Assembly: GCF_002262935.1 (NCBI RefSeq)
Contig: NZ_NPIA01000001.1
Span: 372,001 to 436,000 of the forward strand
Direction: 5' to 3'
Length of the DNA stretch: 64,000 nucleotides
From: Lottiidibacillus patelloidae
GTDB lineage: Bacteria > Bacillota > Bacilli > Bacillales > SA5d-4
The position numbers and the translations under genes were made by a program. The first letter of the stretch is position 1. Every line of letters begins with the position of its first letter. Positions 41,687 to 52,760 of this stretch are shown piece after piece. The notes under the pieces are model-generated. The model was given only the letters and a program-made list of their open reading frames with translations, searched no databases and was not told where the DNA came from.

Positions 41687-42466
41687 ATGAGTAAAATTGT
41701 ATTTTTTGATATAGATGGAACATTATTGAATGATGAAAAGGAAATTTGTGAAACGACAAAAATAGCGATTCAAAAGTTAAAGGAAAATGACGTTCATGTA
41801 GCTATTGCTACAGGAAGAGCACCATTTATGATAAAACCTTTATTAGACGAACTCGGCATTGATACGTATGTCACTTACAACGGGCAATATGTCGTCCATA
41901 ATGGGAAAGCAGTTTTTCGTAATCCGATTAAGAAAGAGCTATTACAAAAGCTTGAGGAAGAAGCGGCAAAAAATGCACATCCAATGGTATTTATGGATCA
42001 TTTAGATATGAAAGCGAATATTGAACTACATGACCATATCAATGACAGCTTTGCTAGCTTAAAGATGAATGCACCGAGCTTTGACGAAAAGTATTACCAT
42101 GATCGCGATATTTACCAAGCGTTACTCTTTTTTGATCGTAAAGAAGATGAGAAATTCCGTTATCGCGATGACTTTAATGAGTGTCACTTTATCCGTTGGC
42201 ATGATTATTCTGTCGATATTTTACCTGCTGGTGGCTCAAAGGCGAAGGGCATTGAGAAGCTGTTAGAAGTATTAGAGATAGATAAAGAGAATGCCTATGC
42301 ATTTGGTGATGCAACGAATGACCTGGAGATGATTGCGTTTGTCGGAACTGGAGTGGCGATGGGAAATGCGATGCCTGAGGTCAAGAAAATTGCCAATTAT
42401 GTAACGAAATCGAATAATGACAAAGGGATTTACCACGGAGTAAAAGAGTTAGGGTTAATCGATTAA
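41687..42466 (+). CDS. ykrA: HAD-family phosphatase YkrA (Cof type)
   Basis: 259 residues. HAD motif I FFDIDGTLL at residues 6-14, motif II ATGRAP, a C2-type cap (~85-185), a conserved Lys in SKAKGIEKL, and motif IV FGDATNDLEM. It is a Cof-type sugar-phosphate or nucleotide phosphatase; B. subtilis YkrA occupies the same place next to the deformylase gene. Substrate unknown. A terminator follows. Confidence 0.9.
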   Translation: MSKIVFFDIDGTLLNDEKEICETTKIAIQKLKENDVHVAIATGRAPFMIKPLLDELGIDTYVTYNGQYVVHNGKAVFRNPIKKELLQKLEEEAAKNAHPMVFMDHLDMKANIELHDHINDSFASLKMNAPSFDEKYYHDRDIYQALLFFDRKEDEKFRYRDDFNECHFIRWHDYSVDILPAGGSKAKGIEKLLEVLEIDKENAYAFGDATNDLEMIAFVGTGVAMGNAMPEVKKIANYVTKSNNDKGIYHGVKELGLID

Positions 42467-42478
42467 TAAATACATTCA

Positions 42479-42508
42479 AGTCAAATCAAATGTGATTTGG
42501 CTTTTTTT
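42479..42508 (+). terminator. Terminator of ykrA
   Basis: Stem AGTCAAATCA/TGATTTGGCT, with a G-U pair, and a run of seven T. Confidence 0.85.
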
Positions 42509-42574
42509 GCAGGGAAAGATAATAATAAAGAGAATATGTAAGCGTAGAACTATAAATTTAATGGAGAAATAATA

Positions 42575-42970
42575 ATGAAGATGAACAGATTTTTAATAAT
42601 TATGTTACTAATCGTACTGCCGCTTATCAGTTATCTCTTCGTAACTGCTTCACCATTAGTTTTTGGGACAAAAGTGAATAGCGCAGAGGAGATGGAAGGT
42701 GCAACCTTTGGACTGCCAATACCATTTCTTACTCAAGATTTAACATATGATTATGAAGGAGATTTTCCAAGACATTTCGGAATAGATACTGACTTCTTAG
42801 ATAGTTATTCAAATACTCAAGTTGATAAATCAAAGTATATATTATCGCTACTTATTGTGTATGGGCTTTTAGTCACTGTCTTTTTCATTTTGGTACATTA
42901 TTTATCTGATTACGTAAAAGAATATTTAGAAGAAGAAACGGAGTACAGAAAAAAGGATGTATTAGATTAA
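42575..42970 (+). CDS. Two-helix membrane protein, function unknown
   Basis: 131 residues from ATG 42575 after GGAGAA. An N-terminal helix (residues 5-25), an outer segment of about 65 residues (GLPIPFLTQDLTYDYEGDFP, with His and Asp residues), and a second helix (~88-110) before an acidic cytoplasmic tail. It resembles small hypothetical membrane proteins of Bacillus; no function known. Convergent with def. Confidence 0.6.
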   Translation: MKMNRFLIIMLLIVLPLISYLFVTASPLVFGTKVNSAEEMEGATFGLPIPFLTQDLTYDYEGDFPRHFGIDTDFLDSYSNTQVDKSKYILSLLIVYGLLVTVFFILVHYLSDYVKEYLEEETEYRKKDVLD

Positions 42971-43010
42971 TACGAAGGTGACTCTAATCTTCATGGAAAT
43001 TGGCATACAA

Positions 43011-43042
43011 AAACGCTTGGGGATTAAATTCTCCAAGCGTTA
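43011..43042 (-). terminator. Terminator of def
   Basis: A 12-bp stem AACGCTTGGGGA/TCTCCAAGCGTT with one G-U pair. The T-run is on the minus strand, so it serves def. Confidence 0.85.
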
Positions 43043-43048
43043 GTAATT

Positions 43049-43603
43049 TTAGCGTCCAATAGCAGTGCTATTTTCAGGAACTTTAAATGGATCTACTTTA
43101 TCAATATGATCGTAAAACATAACCCCGTTTAAATGATCAATTTCATGTTGGAAGACAATAGCTGGGAAGCCTCTTAAGCGAAGATTAACTTCGTTTCCTT
43201 CAATGTCAGTACCCTTAACAGTAATGCGGGCATATCTAGGCACATAGCCTGGAACAGCACGATCAACGGATAAACAGCCTTCGCCACTTTGAAGGTATGA
43301 TTTCTCAACAGAGTGACTTACAATTCGTGGGTTAAATAATCCAAAATCGTATACTTTTCCTTTACTATCTTCGGCTAAAACGGCAATCATTCGTTTGCTA
43401 ACGTTAATTTGCGGAGCGGCAATTCCGACTCCTGGGCGTAAGTCGTACTTCTCAGCAATTTCTGGTGTTTGACTATTTTTTAAGAAATCCATCATCTTTT
43501 TTAAAGTATCTATCTCTTCCGTGGAAGGAGGTAATTTTACTTCCAGTGCTTTTTCTCTAAGGACAGGATGTCCTTCCTTTACAACATCATTCATTGTAAG
43601 CAA
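43049..43603 (-). CDS. def: Peptide deformylase (YkrB type)
   Basis: 184 residues from TTG 43603 ([16 protein letters not shown], aligned with the B. subtilis YkrB start). All three motifs are intact: [15 protein letters not shown] with the metal Cys, and HEIDHLNG with two metal His and the catalytic Glu. The long GYVPRYARI insertion marks type II Gram-positive deformylases. It removes formyl from nascent proteins. Single-gene unit with its own terminator; the ribosome site GGGGAG is about ten bases upstream. Confidence 0.94.
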   Translation of the reverse strand: MLTMNDVVKEGHPVLREKALEVKLPPSTEEIDTLKKMMDFLKNSQTPEIAEKYDLRPGVGIAAPQINVSKRMIAVLAEDSKGKVYDFGLFNPRIVSHSVEKSYLQSGEGCLSVDRAVPGYVPRYARITVKGTDIEGNEVNLRLRGFPAIVFQHEIDHLNGVMFYDHIDKVDPFKVPENSTAIGR

Positions 43604-43704
43604 TGCTGTTCACTCCCCTTTTTACATAAACATAAACATATTACATCCATACGAAGTAACTAAAATATAATTACTCATTAAGTATACTAGGAATATGTAA
43701 CGAA

Positions 43705-43733
43705 AGAAAGAGAGTGCTCGCTGCACTCTCTTT
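43705..43733 (-). terminator. Terminator of the YjcZ gene
   Basis: Perfect stem AAGAGAGTGC/GCACTCTCTT; the minus-strand T-run follows. Confidence 0.85.
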
Positions 43734-43738
43734 GTGGA

Positions 43739-43864
43739 TTATCCTAAGCGAGATGCTCCAACAATGATTAAAAGGATGAATAATACAACGATTAAAGCAA
43801 ATCCGCGTCCACGACCGTAACCGTAACCGCCGTATCCATAACCACCATAGCAACCGTAATTCAT
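43739..43864 (-). CDS. YjcZ-family sporulation peptide
   Basis: 41 residues: Gly/Tyr-rich N-terminus ([20 protein letters not shown]) followed by one hydrophobic helix ([18 protein letters not shown]), the hallmark of YjcZ family peptides of spore formers. Family members are made in the sporulating cell and sit in membranes or the coat; the exact role is unknown. AAAGGAGG lies about ten bases before ATG 43864. Confidence 0.85.
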   Translation of the reverse strand: MNYGCYGGYGYGGYGYGRGRGFALIVVLFILLIIVGASRLG

Positions 43865-44082
43865 ATCCACATAACCTCCTTTACTTATAAACCGCAATTT
43901 TGTACGGCTCAATAATACATTATGCGTATAAAAAGATTGCGTATGGATTGTTGCCTAATGTTATAAAATTTATAGGACAGGATAATCATTTTTAAGGAAA
44001 ATTGTTGTGAAAATGAGCAACTCGGTATATGATTGACGTAGCATAAAATGGAAAGTGTAGTGATGAAATGGAGGCACCAAAA

Positions 44083-44754
44083 ATGAAACAAAAAATGCTT
44101 AAATTTGTAGGACTTTTTCTAGCGATTGGACTTTTAAGTGCATGTAACCAAGATGATCAAGTTGTCGAACAAATGATGGACAAGCTTGAAAAAGCAGCAG
44201 AGGTTGAAGCAGACTTTGCAGCGCAGCAAGAACCTTTAGTTGAATTAGAAACGAAAGAACAAGCGTTATATGAACAAATGAAAGAACTTGGTCTTGGGGA
44301 AATAGACGAAATAATAAAATTAGCTAATGAAGCGACAACTTATGCAGATGAAAGAAAAACGCTAATTGCTAAAGAAAAACAAGCGATTGAGGCTTCAAAA
44401 GCTGAGTTTAAAGAGGTTTATGAGTTAGTTAAGCAAATAGAAGATGAAACATTAAAAGCAAAAGCAGATGCTGTTGTAGCAGAATGGGACAAAAGATATA
44501 ACAGTTATTTAGACTTAAATGAAAAATACAATGAAACAATTGAACTGGATCAAGAATTTTATCAATTATTCCAGCTAGAAGATATCGAAATGGAAGAAAT
44601 TCAACAAATTATTGAAAGTATTAACAAAAGTTATGAAGAAATCCTTAACTTAAAAGAAGAGTTCAATACTCATACAAGTGCTTACAATGATGCAAAAATT
44701 GAATTTTATAAAGCGGCGAACATTGAAGTAATCATTGCCGGTGAGCAAGAGTAA
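44083..44754 (+). CDS. ykyA: Coiled-coil lipoprotein YkyA
   Basis: ATG 44083 follows ATGGAGG by eight bases; the in-frame ATG at 44068 is part of that site. 223 residues: signal peptide with lipobox LLSAC (Cys at 20), then Glu/Lys-rich helices typical of a long coiled coil, ending in NIEVIIAGEQE. It matches the YkyA family, found between def and pdhA in B. subtilis as here. It is anchored to the outer face of the membrane; function unknown, possibly envelope-related. Confidence 0.85.
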   Translation: MKQKMLKFVGLFLAIGLLSACNQDDQVVEQMMDKLEKAAEVEADFAAQQEPLVELETKEQALYEQMKELGLGEIDEIIKLANEATTYADERKTLIAKEKQAIEASKAEFKEVYELVKQIEDETLKAKADAVVAEWDKRYNSYLDLNEKYNETIELDQEFYQLFQLEDIEMEEIQQIIESINKSYEEILNLKEEFNTHTSAYNDAKIEFYKAANIEVIIAGEQE

Positions 44755-44778
44755 AACACGATTTTTATCGTGTTTTTT
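44754..44778 (+). terminator. Terminator of ykyA
   Basis: Stem AAACACGAT/ATCGTGTTT, then T-run. Confidence 0.88.
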
Positions 44779-44933
44779 TATTTGCCTAAACATCTATAAG
44801 TATATAGACAGTAATAAAAGTATAACAGAGTGGTACAACGCAACAAACAGTACTAGTACAGATTAGTTTTATAATTTTCTAAATAATATAACTTTGTTCG
44901 ATAATAAAGAAATTAATATGTAGTAACAAGTAA

Positions 44934-44963
44934 TTGACGTGATAGTCATTCTTCCTGTAAACT
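44934..44963 (+). promoter_or_regulatory. Sigma-A promoter and long leader of pdhABCD
   Basis: TTGACG (44934-44939), 18 bp, TAAACT (44958-44963). The leader is about 240 nt long. TAGTAGTA (45007-45014) can pair with TACTACTA (45051-45058), enclosing a T-rich loop. A tiny ORF, ATGAACAATCCTTAA, lies downstream after AAAGGAAAG. No known riboswitch is recognised. The rest of the gap (44779-44933) is AT-rich without genes. Confidence 0.6.
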
Positions 44964-45200
44964 GAGGACAGAGAATAAAAAGTGTATTACTTTGTTTTTG
45001 TCTCTTTAGTAGTACAGTATATTTTAACCGTTTAAAACACATTTTTTGTTTACTACTACTCTCAATCGGGAAAGAAAAGGAAAGAGAGCAATAATGAACA
45101 ATCCTTAAAAAATATTATTTTTACCGTGATTTAACTATATTTTTAGGGAATACTAGGAAGTGTGTTTTTTCGGATTAATTGTTGAATATTGAAAGGATAG

Positions 45201-46295
<1,095 letters not shown>

Positions 46296-46298
46296 ACG

Positions 46299-47276
46299 AT
46301 GGCACAAATGACAATGATTCAAGCTATAACTGATGCAATGCGTGTAGAGTTAAAAAATAATGAAGATGTCCTCGTTTTTGGTGAGGATGTCGGCTTAAAC
46401 GGCGGTGTATTCCGCGCAACTGAAGGACTACAAGCAGAATTTGGCGAGGACCGTGTGTTTGATACACCTCTTGCAGAATCTGGTATTGGTGGTCTAGCAA
46501 TCGGACTAGGCTTAACTGGATTCCGTCCTATTATGGAAATTCAATTCTTCGGTTTCTTATTTGAAGTAATGGATTCAGTAGTAGCTCAAGCTGCTCGTAT
46601 GCGTTACCGTTCTGGTGGAGTTTATACATCACCAATTACAATTCGTTCACCTTTTGGTGGAGGAGTTAAAACGCCTGAGTTACACGCTGACAACTTAGAA
46701 GGCCTTGTAGCACAATCTCCAGGATTAAAAGTTATTATTCCTGCGACACCTTATGATGCAAAAGGATTACTTATCTCAGCAATTCGTGATAATGACCCAG
46801 TCGTGTTCTTAGAGCATATGAAATTATATCGTTCATTCCGTGGAGAAGTTCCTGAAGGTGAATATACAATTGAAATTGGAAAAGCTGACGTAAAACGTGA
46901 AGGTAAAGATATTACGATCGTTACATACGGCGCAATGGTTCACTCTTCTTTAAAAGCAGCTGAAGAGCTTGAAAAAGAAGGAATTAGTGCAGAAGTAATT
47001 GACTTACGTACAATTAGCCCAATTGATATTGAAACAATCTTAGCATCTGTTGAGAAAACAAATCGTGCAATTGTCGTTCAAGAGGCTCAAAAGCAAGCTG
47101 GTATCGGAGCTAGTGTTGTTGCTGAAATTACGGAACGTGCAATTTTAAGTCTTGAAGCACCAGTATTACGTGTTGCTGCACCAGATACAGTGTATCCATT
47201 TGCAGTAGCAGAAGATATTTGGCTACCAGACTACAAAGATATTGTTGAAACAGCGAAAAAAGTAATTAATTTCTAA
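46299..47276 (+). CDS. pdhB: Pyruvate dehydrogenase E1 beta subunit
   Basis: 325 residues, transketolase-like fold: [19 protein letters not shown] at residues 26-44, the cofactor region [13 protein letters not shown], and the C-terminal domain ([17 protein letters not shown]). The partner of PdhA in the heterotetrameric E1 component. Start four bases after pdhA, with GGAG in the pdhA end. A hairpin with T-run follows and may lower expression of pdhC relative to pdhAB. Confidence 0.97.
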   Translation: MAQMTMIQAITDAMRVELKNNEDVLVFGEDVGLNGGVFRATEGLQAEFGEDRVFDTPLAESGIGGLAIGLGLTGFRPIMEIQFFGFLFEVMDSVVAQAARMRYRSGGVYTSPITIRSPFGGGVKTPELHADNLEGLVAQSPGLKVIIPATPYDAKGLLISAIRDNDPVVFLEHMKLYRSFRGEVPEGEYTIEIGKADVKREGKDITIVTYGAMVHSSLKAAEELEKEGISAEVIDLRTISPIDIETILASVEKTNRAIVVQEAQKQAGIGASVVAEITERAILSLEAPVLRVAAPDTVYPFAVAEDIWLPDYKDIVETAKKVINF

Positions 47277-47293
47277 TTGTAATTATAGAAGAA

Positions 47294-47337
47294 GCTGAAA
47301 GGAAGCACGAAAATGTGTTTTCTTTTCAGCGCTTTTT
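47294..47337 (+). terminator. Attenuating hairpin between pdhB and pdhC
   Basis: A 15-bp stem from GCTGAAAGGAAGCAC and GTGTTTTCTTTTCAGC with one bulge and two G-U pairs, followed by GCTTTTT. A partial terminator or processing site within the operon. Confidence 0.6.
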
Positions 47338-47376
47338 CATACAACGAAAAGAATTGAAAATTAGGAGGCAAATATC

Positions 47377-48684
47377 GTGGCATATGAATTTAAGTTACCA
47401 GATATTGGTGAAGGTATCCATGAGGGAGAAATCGTCAAATGGTTCGTCAAAGCTGGCGATGAAGTAAAAGAGGACGATATTTTATTAGAAGTTCAAAATG
47501 ATAAAGCAGTGGTTGAAATTCCATCTCCTGTTGATGGAAAGATCCTTGAGTTAAAAGTGGAAGAAGGAACTGTTTCTGTTGTTGGTGATGTGTTATTAAC
47601 GATTGAAGCTGAAGGCGAAATTCCTCCATCAGCACATGGTCATCATGAGGAAGAGGAAACTAAACAAGAGGCTCCTGCTGAAGCTGAAGTAAAAGAAGAA
47701 AAAGCAGTTGCAAATGCAGATGCAGGAACAGTTGATGAAAATAAGCGTGTTATTGCGATGCCAACTGTACGTAAATATGCTCGTGAAAAAGGTGTAAACA
47801 TTCGCCAAGTAGCAGGTTCAGGGAAAAATGGACGTGTCTTAAAGGACGATATCGATGCATTCTTAAGTGGAGGTCAATCTGCTGCTGAAACTACTCAAAC
47901 TGAAACTGCGACAGTAGAAACTACTACTGAAACGAAGAAAGTTGAGAAAACTCCTGTAAAACCTTATACACCTGTATATGGAGAAATGGAAACTAGAGAA
48001 AAAATGAGCGGTATGCGTAAAGCTATTGCGAAAGCTATGGTAAATTCAAAACATACAGCTCCTCACGTAACATTAATGGATGAAGTTGATGTAACAGCAT
48101 TAGTTGCACATCGTAAGAAATTCAAATCTGTTGCTGCTGACCGTGGTATTAAATTAACGTATTTACCATATGTTGTTAAAGCATTAACAAGTGCATTACG
48201 TGAATACCCTGTCTTAAATACGTCATTAGACGATGCAACGGACGAAATCGTTCATAAGCACTATTACAATATCGGTATTGCTGCTGATACAGATAAGGGA
48301 TTATTAGTACCTGTCGTGAAAGATGCAGACCGTAAATCAATCTTTAATATTTCAGGAGAAATTAATGAGCTTGCAACAAAAGCTCGTGACGGCAAACTTG
48401 CTCCAGATGAAATGAAAGGTGCTTCTTGCACAATCACAAATATCGGTTCTGCTGGTGGACAATGGTTTACGCCTGTTATTAACCACCCAGAAGTTGCGAT
48501 ATTAGGTATTGGGCGTATTGCAGAAAAGCCAGTTGTTCGTGACGGTGAAATTGTAGTTGCACCAGTATTGGCATTATCATTAAGCTTTGATCACCGTATG
48601 ATTGACGGTGCTACAGCTCAAAATGCGTTAAATCACATTAAACGTTTATTGAATGACCCACAACTATTAGTAATGGAGGCGTAA
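47377..48684 (+). CDS. pdhC: Dihydrolipoamide acetyltransferase E2
   Basis: 435 residues from GTG 47377 after TTAGGAGG. Order: one lipoyl domain (residues 1-80, lipoyl Lys in NDKAVVEI), an Ala/Glu-rich linker, the E1/E3-binding domain (about 127-165, [15 protein letters not shown]), a second Thr/Ala-rich linker, and the catalytic domain ending with [11 protein letters not shown] containing the active-site His. It forms the core of the complex and moves acetyl to CoA. Confidence 0.97.
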   Translation: MAYEFKLPDIGEGIHEGEIVKWFVKAGDEVKEDDILLEVQNDKAVVEIPSPVDGKILELKVEEGTVSVVGDVLLTIEAEGEIPPSAHGHHEEEETKQEAPAEAEVKEEKAVANADAGTVDENKRVIAMPTVRKYAREKGVNIRQVAGSGKNGRVLKDDIDAFLSGGQSAAETTQTETATVETTTETKKVEKTPVKPYTPVYGEMETREKMSGMRKAIAKAMVNSKHTAPHVTLMDEVDVTALVAHRKKFKSVAADRGIKLTYLPYVVKALTSALREYPVLNTSLDDATDEIVHKHYYNIGIAADTDKGLLVPVVKDADRKSIFNISGEINELATKARDGKLAPDEMKGASCTITNIGSAGGQWFTPVINHPEVAILGIGRIAEKPVVRDGEIVVAPVLALSLSFDHRMIDGATAQNALNHIKRLLNDPQLLVMEA

Positions 48685-48687
48685 TCT

Positions 48688-50103
48688 ATGGTAGTAGGAG
48701 ATTTTCCGATAGACATTGATACACTCGTTATTGGTGCTGGCCCTGGTGGCTATGTTGCAGCAATCCGAGCGGCTCAATTAGGACAAAAAGTAACGATCGT
48801 AGATAAAGGAACATTAGGCGGCGTTTGCTTAAATGTAGGGTGTATCCCTTCAAAAGCACTAATCTCTGCAGCTCACCGCTATGAACATGCCCTTCATTCT
48901 GAAGAGATGGGTATTAAAGCGGAAAATGTTACTGTAGACTTCGATAAAGTACAAGAATGGAAAGGCTCTGTCGTTAATAAATTAACGAGTGGAGTCGAAG
49001 GATTATTAAAAGGTAACAAAGTTGATATCGTTACTGGGGAAGCTTATTTTGTCGACAGTAGTACGGTTCGTATTATGGATGAAAACTCAGCGCAAACGTA
49101 CAACTTTAAAAACTGTATTATAGCAACTGGATCTCGTCCAATTGAGCTTCCTAGCTTTAAGTGGAGTGAGCGAGTTATCTCATCTACTGGTGCATTAAAC
49201 TTAAAAGAAATTCCTAAAAAGATGATTGTAATCGGTGGGGGATATATCGGAGTTGAGTTAGGTACTGCTTATGCTAACTTCGGTACGGAAGTAGTTATTT
49301 TAGAAGGAACGAAAGATATCTTATCAGCTGGATTTGAAAAGCAATTAACTTCAGTTGTTAAACGTCGCCTTAAGAAAAAAGGTAATGTTGAAATTCATAC
49401 AGAAGCATTTGCACAAGGTGTTGAAACGACAGAAAATGGTGTTACGGTAACAGCTGAAATCAAAGGTGAAACGAAAACTTTCGACGCTGATTACGTACTA
49501 GTTACTGTTGGTAGAAAGCCAAACACTGACGAATTAGGACTTGAGCAAGTAGGAATTGAAATGACGGAGCGCGGCTTAGTAAAAATTGATAAGCAATGCC
49601 GTACAAACATTTCAAACATCTATGCAATCGGTGATATTGTTGATGGACCTGCATTAGCACATAAAGCTTCTTATGAGGGGAAAATTGCTGCTGAAGTAAT
49701 TAGCGGTCATGCTGCAGAAATTGATTACTTAGCAATCCCAGCAGTAGTATTTTCTGATCCTGAACTTGCCTCTGTAGGCTATAATGAAGCAGAAGCAAAA
49801 GAAGCTGGAATGGACGTTATTGGCTCGAAATTCCCGTTTGGAGCTAATGGTCGTGCATTGTCTTTAAATGATGCTGACGGCTTTATAAAGTTAGTTACAC
49901 GCAAGGAAGATGGTTTAGTAGTTGGTGCTCAAGTTGTTGGACCAAATGCTTCAGACGTCATTGCTGAATTAGGTTTAGCAATTGAAGCTGGAATGACAGC
50001 GGAAGATATTGCTATGACTATTCATGCACATCCAACGTTAGGTGAAGTAACGATGGAAGCTGCTGAAGTAGCGATTGGTGCTCCTATTCATATCGTAAAA
50101 TAA
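48688..50103 (+). CDS. pdhD: Dihydrolipoamide dehydrogenase E3
   Basis: 471 residues: FAD motif [10 protein letters not shown] (17-26), redox disulfide [16 protein letters not shown] motif [13 protein letters not shown], and the dimer-domain catalytic pair in HAHPTLGE. It reoxidises the lipoyl groups of PdhC and is probably shared with other 2-oxoacid dehydrogenases and glycine cleavage. It starts four bases after pdhC and ends the operon at a terminator. Confidence 0.97.
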   Translation: MVVGDFPIDIDTLVIGAGPGGYVAAIRAAQLGQKVTIVDKGTLGGVCLNVGCIPSKALISAAHRYEHALHSEEMGIKAENVTVDFDKVQEWKGSVVNKLTSGVEGLLKGNKVDIVTGEAYFVDSSTVRIMDENSAQTYNFKNCIIATGSRPIELPSFKWSERVISSTGALNLKEIPKKMIVIGGGYIGVELGTAYANFGTEVVILEGTKDILSAGFEKQLTSVVKRRLKKKGNVEIHTEAFAQGVETTENGVTVTAEIKGETKTFDADYVLVTVGRKPNTDELGLEQVGIEMTERGLVKIDKQCRTNISNIYAIGDIVDGPALAHKASYEGKIAAEVISGHAAEIDYLAIPAVVFSDPELASVGYNEAEAKEAGMDVIGSKFPFGANGRALSLNDADGFIKLVTRKEDGLVVGAQVVGPNASDVIAELGLAIEAGMTAEDIAMTIHAHPTLGEVTMEAAEVAIGAPIHIVK

Positions 50104-50106
50104 TAT

Positions 50107-50140
50107 AAAAAAATCGTTCTCATATTTGAGGACGATTTTT
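50107..50140 (+). terminator. Terminator of the pdh operon
   Basis: Stem AAAAATCGTTCTCA/TGAGGACGATTTTT with one G-U pair, then T-run. Confidence 0.9.
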
Positions 50141-50186
50141 TGTTTCCTATAAAAATAAACAGGAATTTTGTATACCTTTGGAGAAA

Positions 50187-50567
50187 TTATTCTTCAAAGG
50201 TATTTTTTAATTTTAATAGAATATTATCCTTCGTTTGATTGCCTTCAATTCGCATAAGCTCAATATCATTACTCATCATGATTAAAGTTGGAAATTTAGA
50301 GATATCATATCTTTCAACTAACTCCTTGTGGTCGTTAGAATCAGCGATTGTGACAACGTATTTCTGACTAGGGTATTTATTTTTAAATTGCAGTAGTGCA
50401 TCGTAATAATTATCTTCCATGGAAGTGAAATGCTCATCTGTGAATATGTATGTTTTTATTTCATCTATTGAAATAGAATCATCATTGTTATTTATCGGTT
50501 GATAGGCCGACTGACAGCCTTGAAGTAAACATAATAAACCAAATACAAAAACAGAAACCCATTTCAT
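50187..50567 (-). CDS. Thioredoxin-fold lipoprotein without CXXC
   Basis: 126 residues. A signal peptide ends in the lipobox LLQGC (Cys about residue 18). The remaining ~105 residues read like a thioredoxin fold: ALLQFKNKYPSQKYVVTIAD, DISKFPTLIMM with the cis-Pro loop, then a final helix. The redox CXXC is absent, so it is likely a binding or folding factor rather than an oxidoreductase. It sits between pdhD and the BCCT gene. Identity is moderate. Confidence 0.65.
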   Translation of the reverse strand: MKWVSVFVFGLLCLLQGCQSAYQPINNNDDSISIDEIKTYIFTDEHFTSMEDNYYDALLQFKNKYPSQKYVVTIADSNDHKELVERYDISKFPTLIMMSNDIELMRIEGNQTKDNILLKLKNTFEE

Positions 50568-50726
50568 ATCAATGACTCACTTCTCTTTCCATTGTAAGTT
50601 GGTTTCATTCTACCATTTCTTTTAAATAGATTGCGTTTCGTTACAAAATTGTTACACAAATGAAAAATACTAGAAATGAAAAATAGGAATATAATGTAGT
50701 AGATGAAAGGATAAAGGAGTAAAAAT

Positions 50727-50981
50727 ATGAACGTTTATAACTATTTAGTAGTGTATAGTTTATATGGATTAGTTTGGAGTGGCTATTCAATATGTGTAAT
50801 GCTTTCAACGGGAGACGGAAAACTAGTTGAAGGTGTTTTGTTTATTATTCTCTTTTATTTTACTTATTTAATTGGCCAGTATGTCATAAAAATGAAGAAA
50901 CAAGCAATGGTCACAGCAATTACTGGTGCGGTAGTTTACATAGCGGCTAAGACTGTATTCAATTTATTATTTTTCATCTAA
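50727..50981 (+). CDS. Three-helix small membrane protein
   Basis: 84 residues from ATG 50727 after AAAGGAGT. Three hydrophobic helices cover most of it (about 8-27, 35-53, 59-82) with few charged residues (GDGK; KMKKQ). No family is recognised. It shares a bidirectional terminator with the BCCT gene. Confidence 0.6.
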   Translation: MNVYNYLVVYSLYGLVWSGYSICVMLSTGDGKLVEGVLFIILFYFTYLIGQYVIKMKKQAMVTAITGAVVYIAAKTVFNLLFFI

Positions 50982-51012
50982 AAAAGGATGGCTATAAAAG
51001 CTCATCCTTTTT
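50982..51012. terminator. Bidirectional terminator
   Basis: Stem AAAAAGGATG/CATCCTTTTT with inner GCT/AGC, between convergent genes 50727 (+) and 51018 (-). Confidence 0.92.
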
Positions 51013-51017
51013 CTGCA

Positions 51018-52577
51018 TTATTCCTCGTTATTTGGTTTTATTCGTGTAGGAATTTTTTCTGTTCTAAATGATTTTAATAAAGAGAACATCATTAAAATCA
51101 TGATAATAGTGAACGGGAAAGCCGCAATGATTGAAGCGGTTTGTAAAGCTCCAAGACCACCAAACCATAATAATACTGCAGCAGCGGACGATTGTATTAT
51201 TCCCCATATAAACTTAATAAAATTTGAAGGGTGTAAACTGCCATTTGTCGTCTGCATTCCTAATACAAATGTAGCGGAGTCTGCAGAAGTAATGAAAAAC
51301 GTGCTTATTAATAAAATTGCTAATAGAGACATGAAAAATCCTAATGGAAATTGTTCAAGTACAGAAAAGAGTGCTACTTCCTTACCTTGAGCATCCATCA
51401 CGGCTTTGATTCCAGCATTTTTAATTTGATCTAAGTAAATTGCAGAGCCACCAAAAACGGAGAACCATAGACCTCCAAATAACGTAGGAACGGCTAACAC
51501 TCCAATGACAAACTCTCGAACTGTTCGTCCTTTTGAAATACGAGCAATAAAAGTTCCCACAAATGGTGCCCAAGCTATCCACCAAGCCCAATAGAAGATT
51601 GTCCAACCTTGAGCAAAGGTAGATTCTCCCTCACCAAGTGAAAGCTGTTCAAATGGGTTTAATTTAAAACTCATACTCGGTAAGTTTTGTAAGTATGACC
51701 CAATAGAAGTCGTAAACATATTCATAATAAAGTTTGTAGGTCCTGCAAACAAAAGGAAAAGCATTAATGAAATAGCAAGAATAATATTGATATTACTTAA
51801 GTATTTAATTCCTTTATTCAATCCTGTTTGAGCAGAAAGCATAAATAATACTGTTACAATAAGGATAACAACTAATTGTGTAGTTTCATCATTAACGATT
51901 ATAGGGAAAAGATAAGATAATCCCCCACTAATTTGTGAAGCTCCAAAGCCAAGAGATGTTGCAACTCCAAAAATAGTAGCAAATACAGCAATTACATCAA
52001 TTGTTGTTCCTAATGGACCGTTAATTTTATCTCCAAAAATAGGTCTGAAAATTGAGCTGATAACACCTGAAGCACCTTTTCGGAATTTAAAGTAAGCAAG
52101 AGCTAAGCCAATTAACGTGTAAATCGCCCATGGATGTAAGCCCCAATGGAAGAACGAGTATCTAATTGCAACTTTTGCAGATTCAACAGTCTGACCTTCA
52201 CCGACTGGTGGACCATAATAATGGTACATTGGTTCAGCTACACCCCAGAAAACGAGTCCAATACCCATTCCGGCGCTAAATAACATCGCAAACCAGGATA
52301 AGTATGAATAATCTGGACGATCAGCATCTTTTCCTAATCTGATATTTCCGAACCTCGTAAAAATTAAAGTTAATGCAAAGATTAAAAAGCTCGTTGCAGC
52401 TAATAAATAAAACCAGCCAAATTTATCAATAATAAATGTTTGTATGACATTAGTAACATTACTTAATTCCCAGCCAGGGAAAATATCCCATAATTTACTT
52501 TTTTCCATTGCCCCCCAAGCAATAAAAATAATGGCTAACGATACAGATATTAAAAAAACATTCGTAAATTTCTTCAC
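51018..52577 (-). CDS. opuD: BCCT-family betaine/choline transporter (OpuD-like)
   Basis: 519 residues with 12 helices. BCCT signatures are present: FSAGMGIGLVFWGVAEPMYHY, the Gly-rich helix 5, and the substrate-box region WTIFYWAWWIAWAPFVGTFI. Closest by eye to OpuD-type sodium-coupled glycine betaine carriers used for osmoprotection. Substrate choice between betaine, choline or carnitine is not certain. The start is GTG 52577 after AGAGGTTGG. Osmotic control would be expected but is not visible in the sequence. Confidence 0.85.
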   Translation of the reverse strand: MKKFTNVFLISVSLAIIFIAWGAMEKSKLWDIFPGWELSNVTNVIQTFIIDKFGWFYLLAATSFLIFALTLIFTRFGNIRLGKDADRPDYSYLSWFAMLFSAGMGIGLVFWGVAEPMYHYYGPPVGEGQTVESAKVAIRYSFFHWGLHPWAIYTLIGLALAYFKFRKGASGVISSIFRPIFGDKINGPLGTTIDVIAVFATIFGVATSLGFGASQISGGLSYLFPIIVNDETTQLVVILIVTVLFMLSAQTGLNKGIKYLSNINIILAISLMLFLLFAGPTNFIMNMFTTSIGSYLQNLPSMSFKLNPFEQLSLGEGESTFAQGWTIFYWAWWIAWAPFVGTFIARISKGRTVREFVIGVLAVPTLFGGLWFSVFGGSAIYLDQIKNAGIKAVMDAQGKEVALFSVLEQFPLGFFMSLLAILLISTFFITSADSATFVLGMQTTNGSLHPSNFIKFIWGIIQSSAAAVLLWFGGLGALQTASIIAAFPFTIIMILMMFSLLKSFRTEKIPTRIKPNNEE

Positions 52578-52760
52578 ATTACCAACCTCTCTGATATGAT
52601 GATATGATATTTTTTGCTATTAACTAGAATTTATACAATTTTACCTATTACAACATGAGGTAAAATCGTTTAAAATAAAAGAGAAGAGCAACCTATGTAA
52701 AAAACAGCTCAAAAAAAAGAACACAAATGCTAATATATAAAAAGATTTGGGAGATGGCAA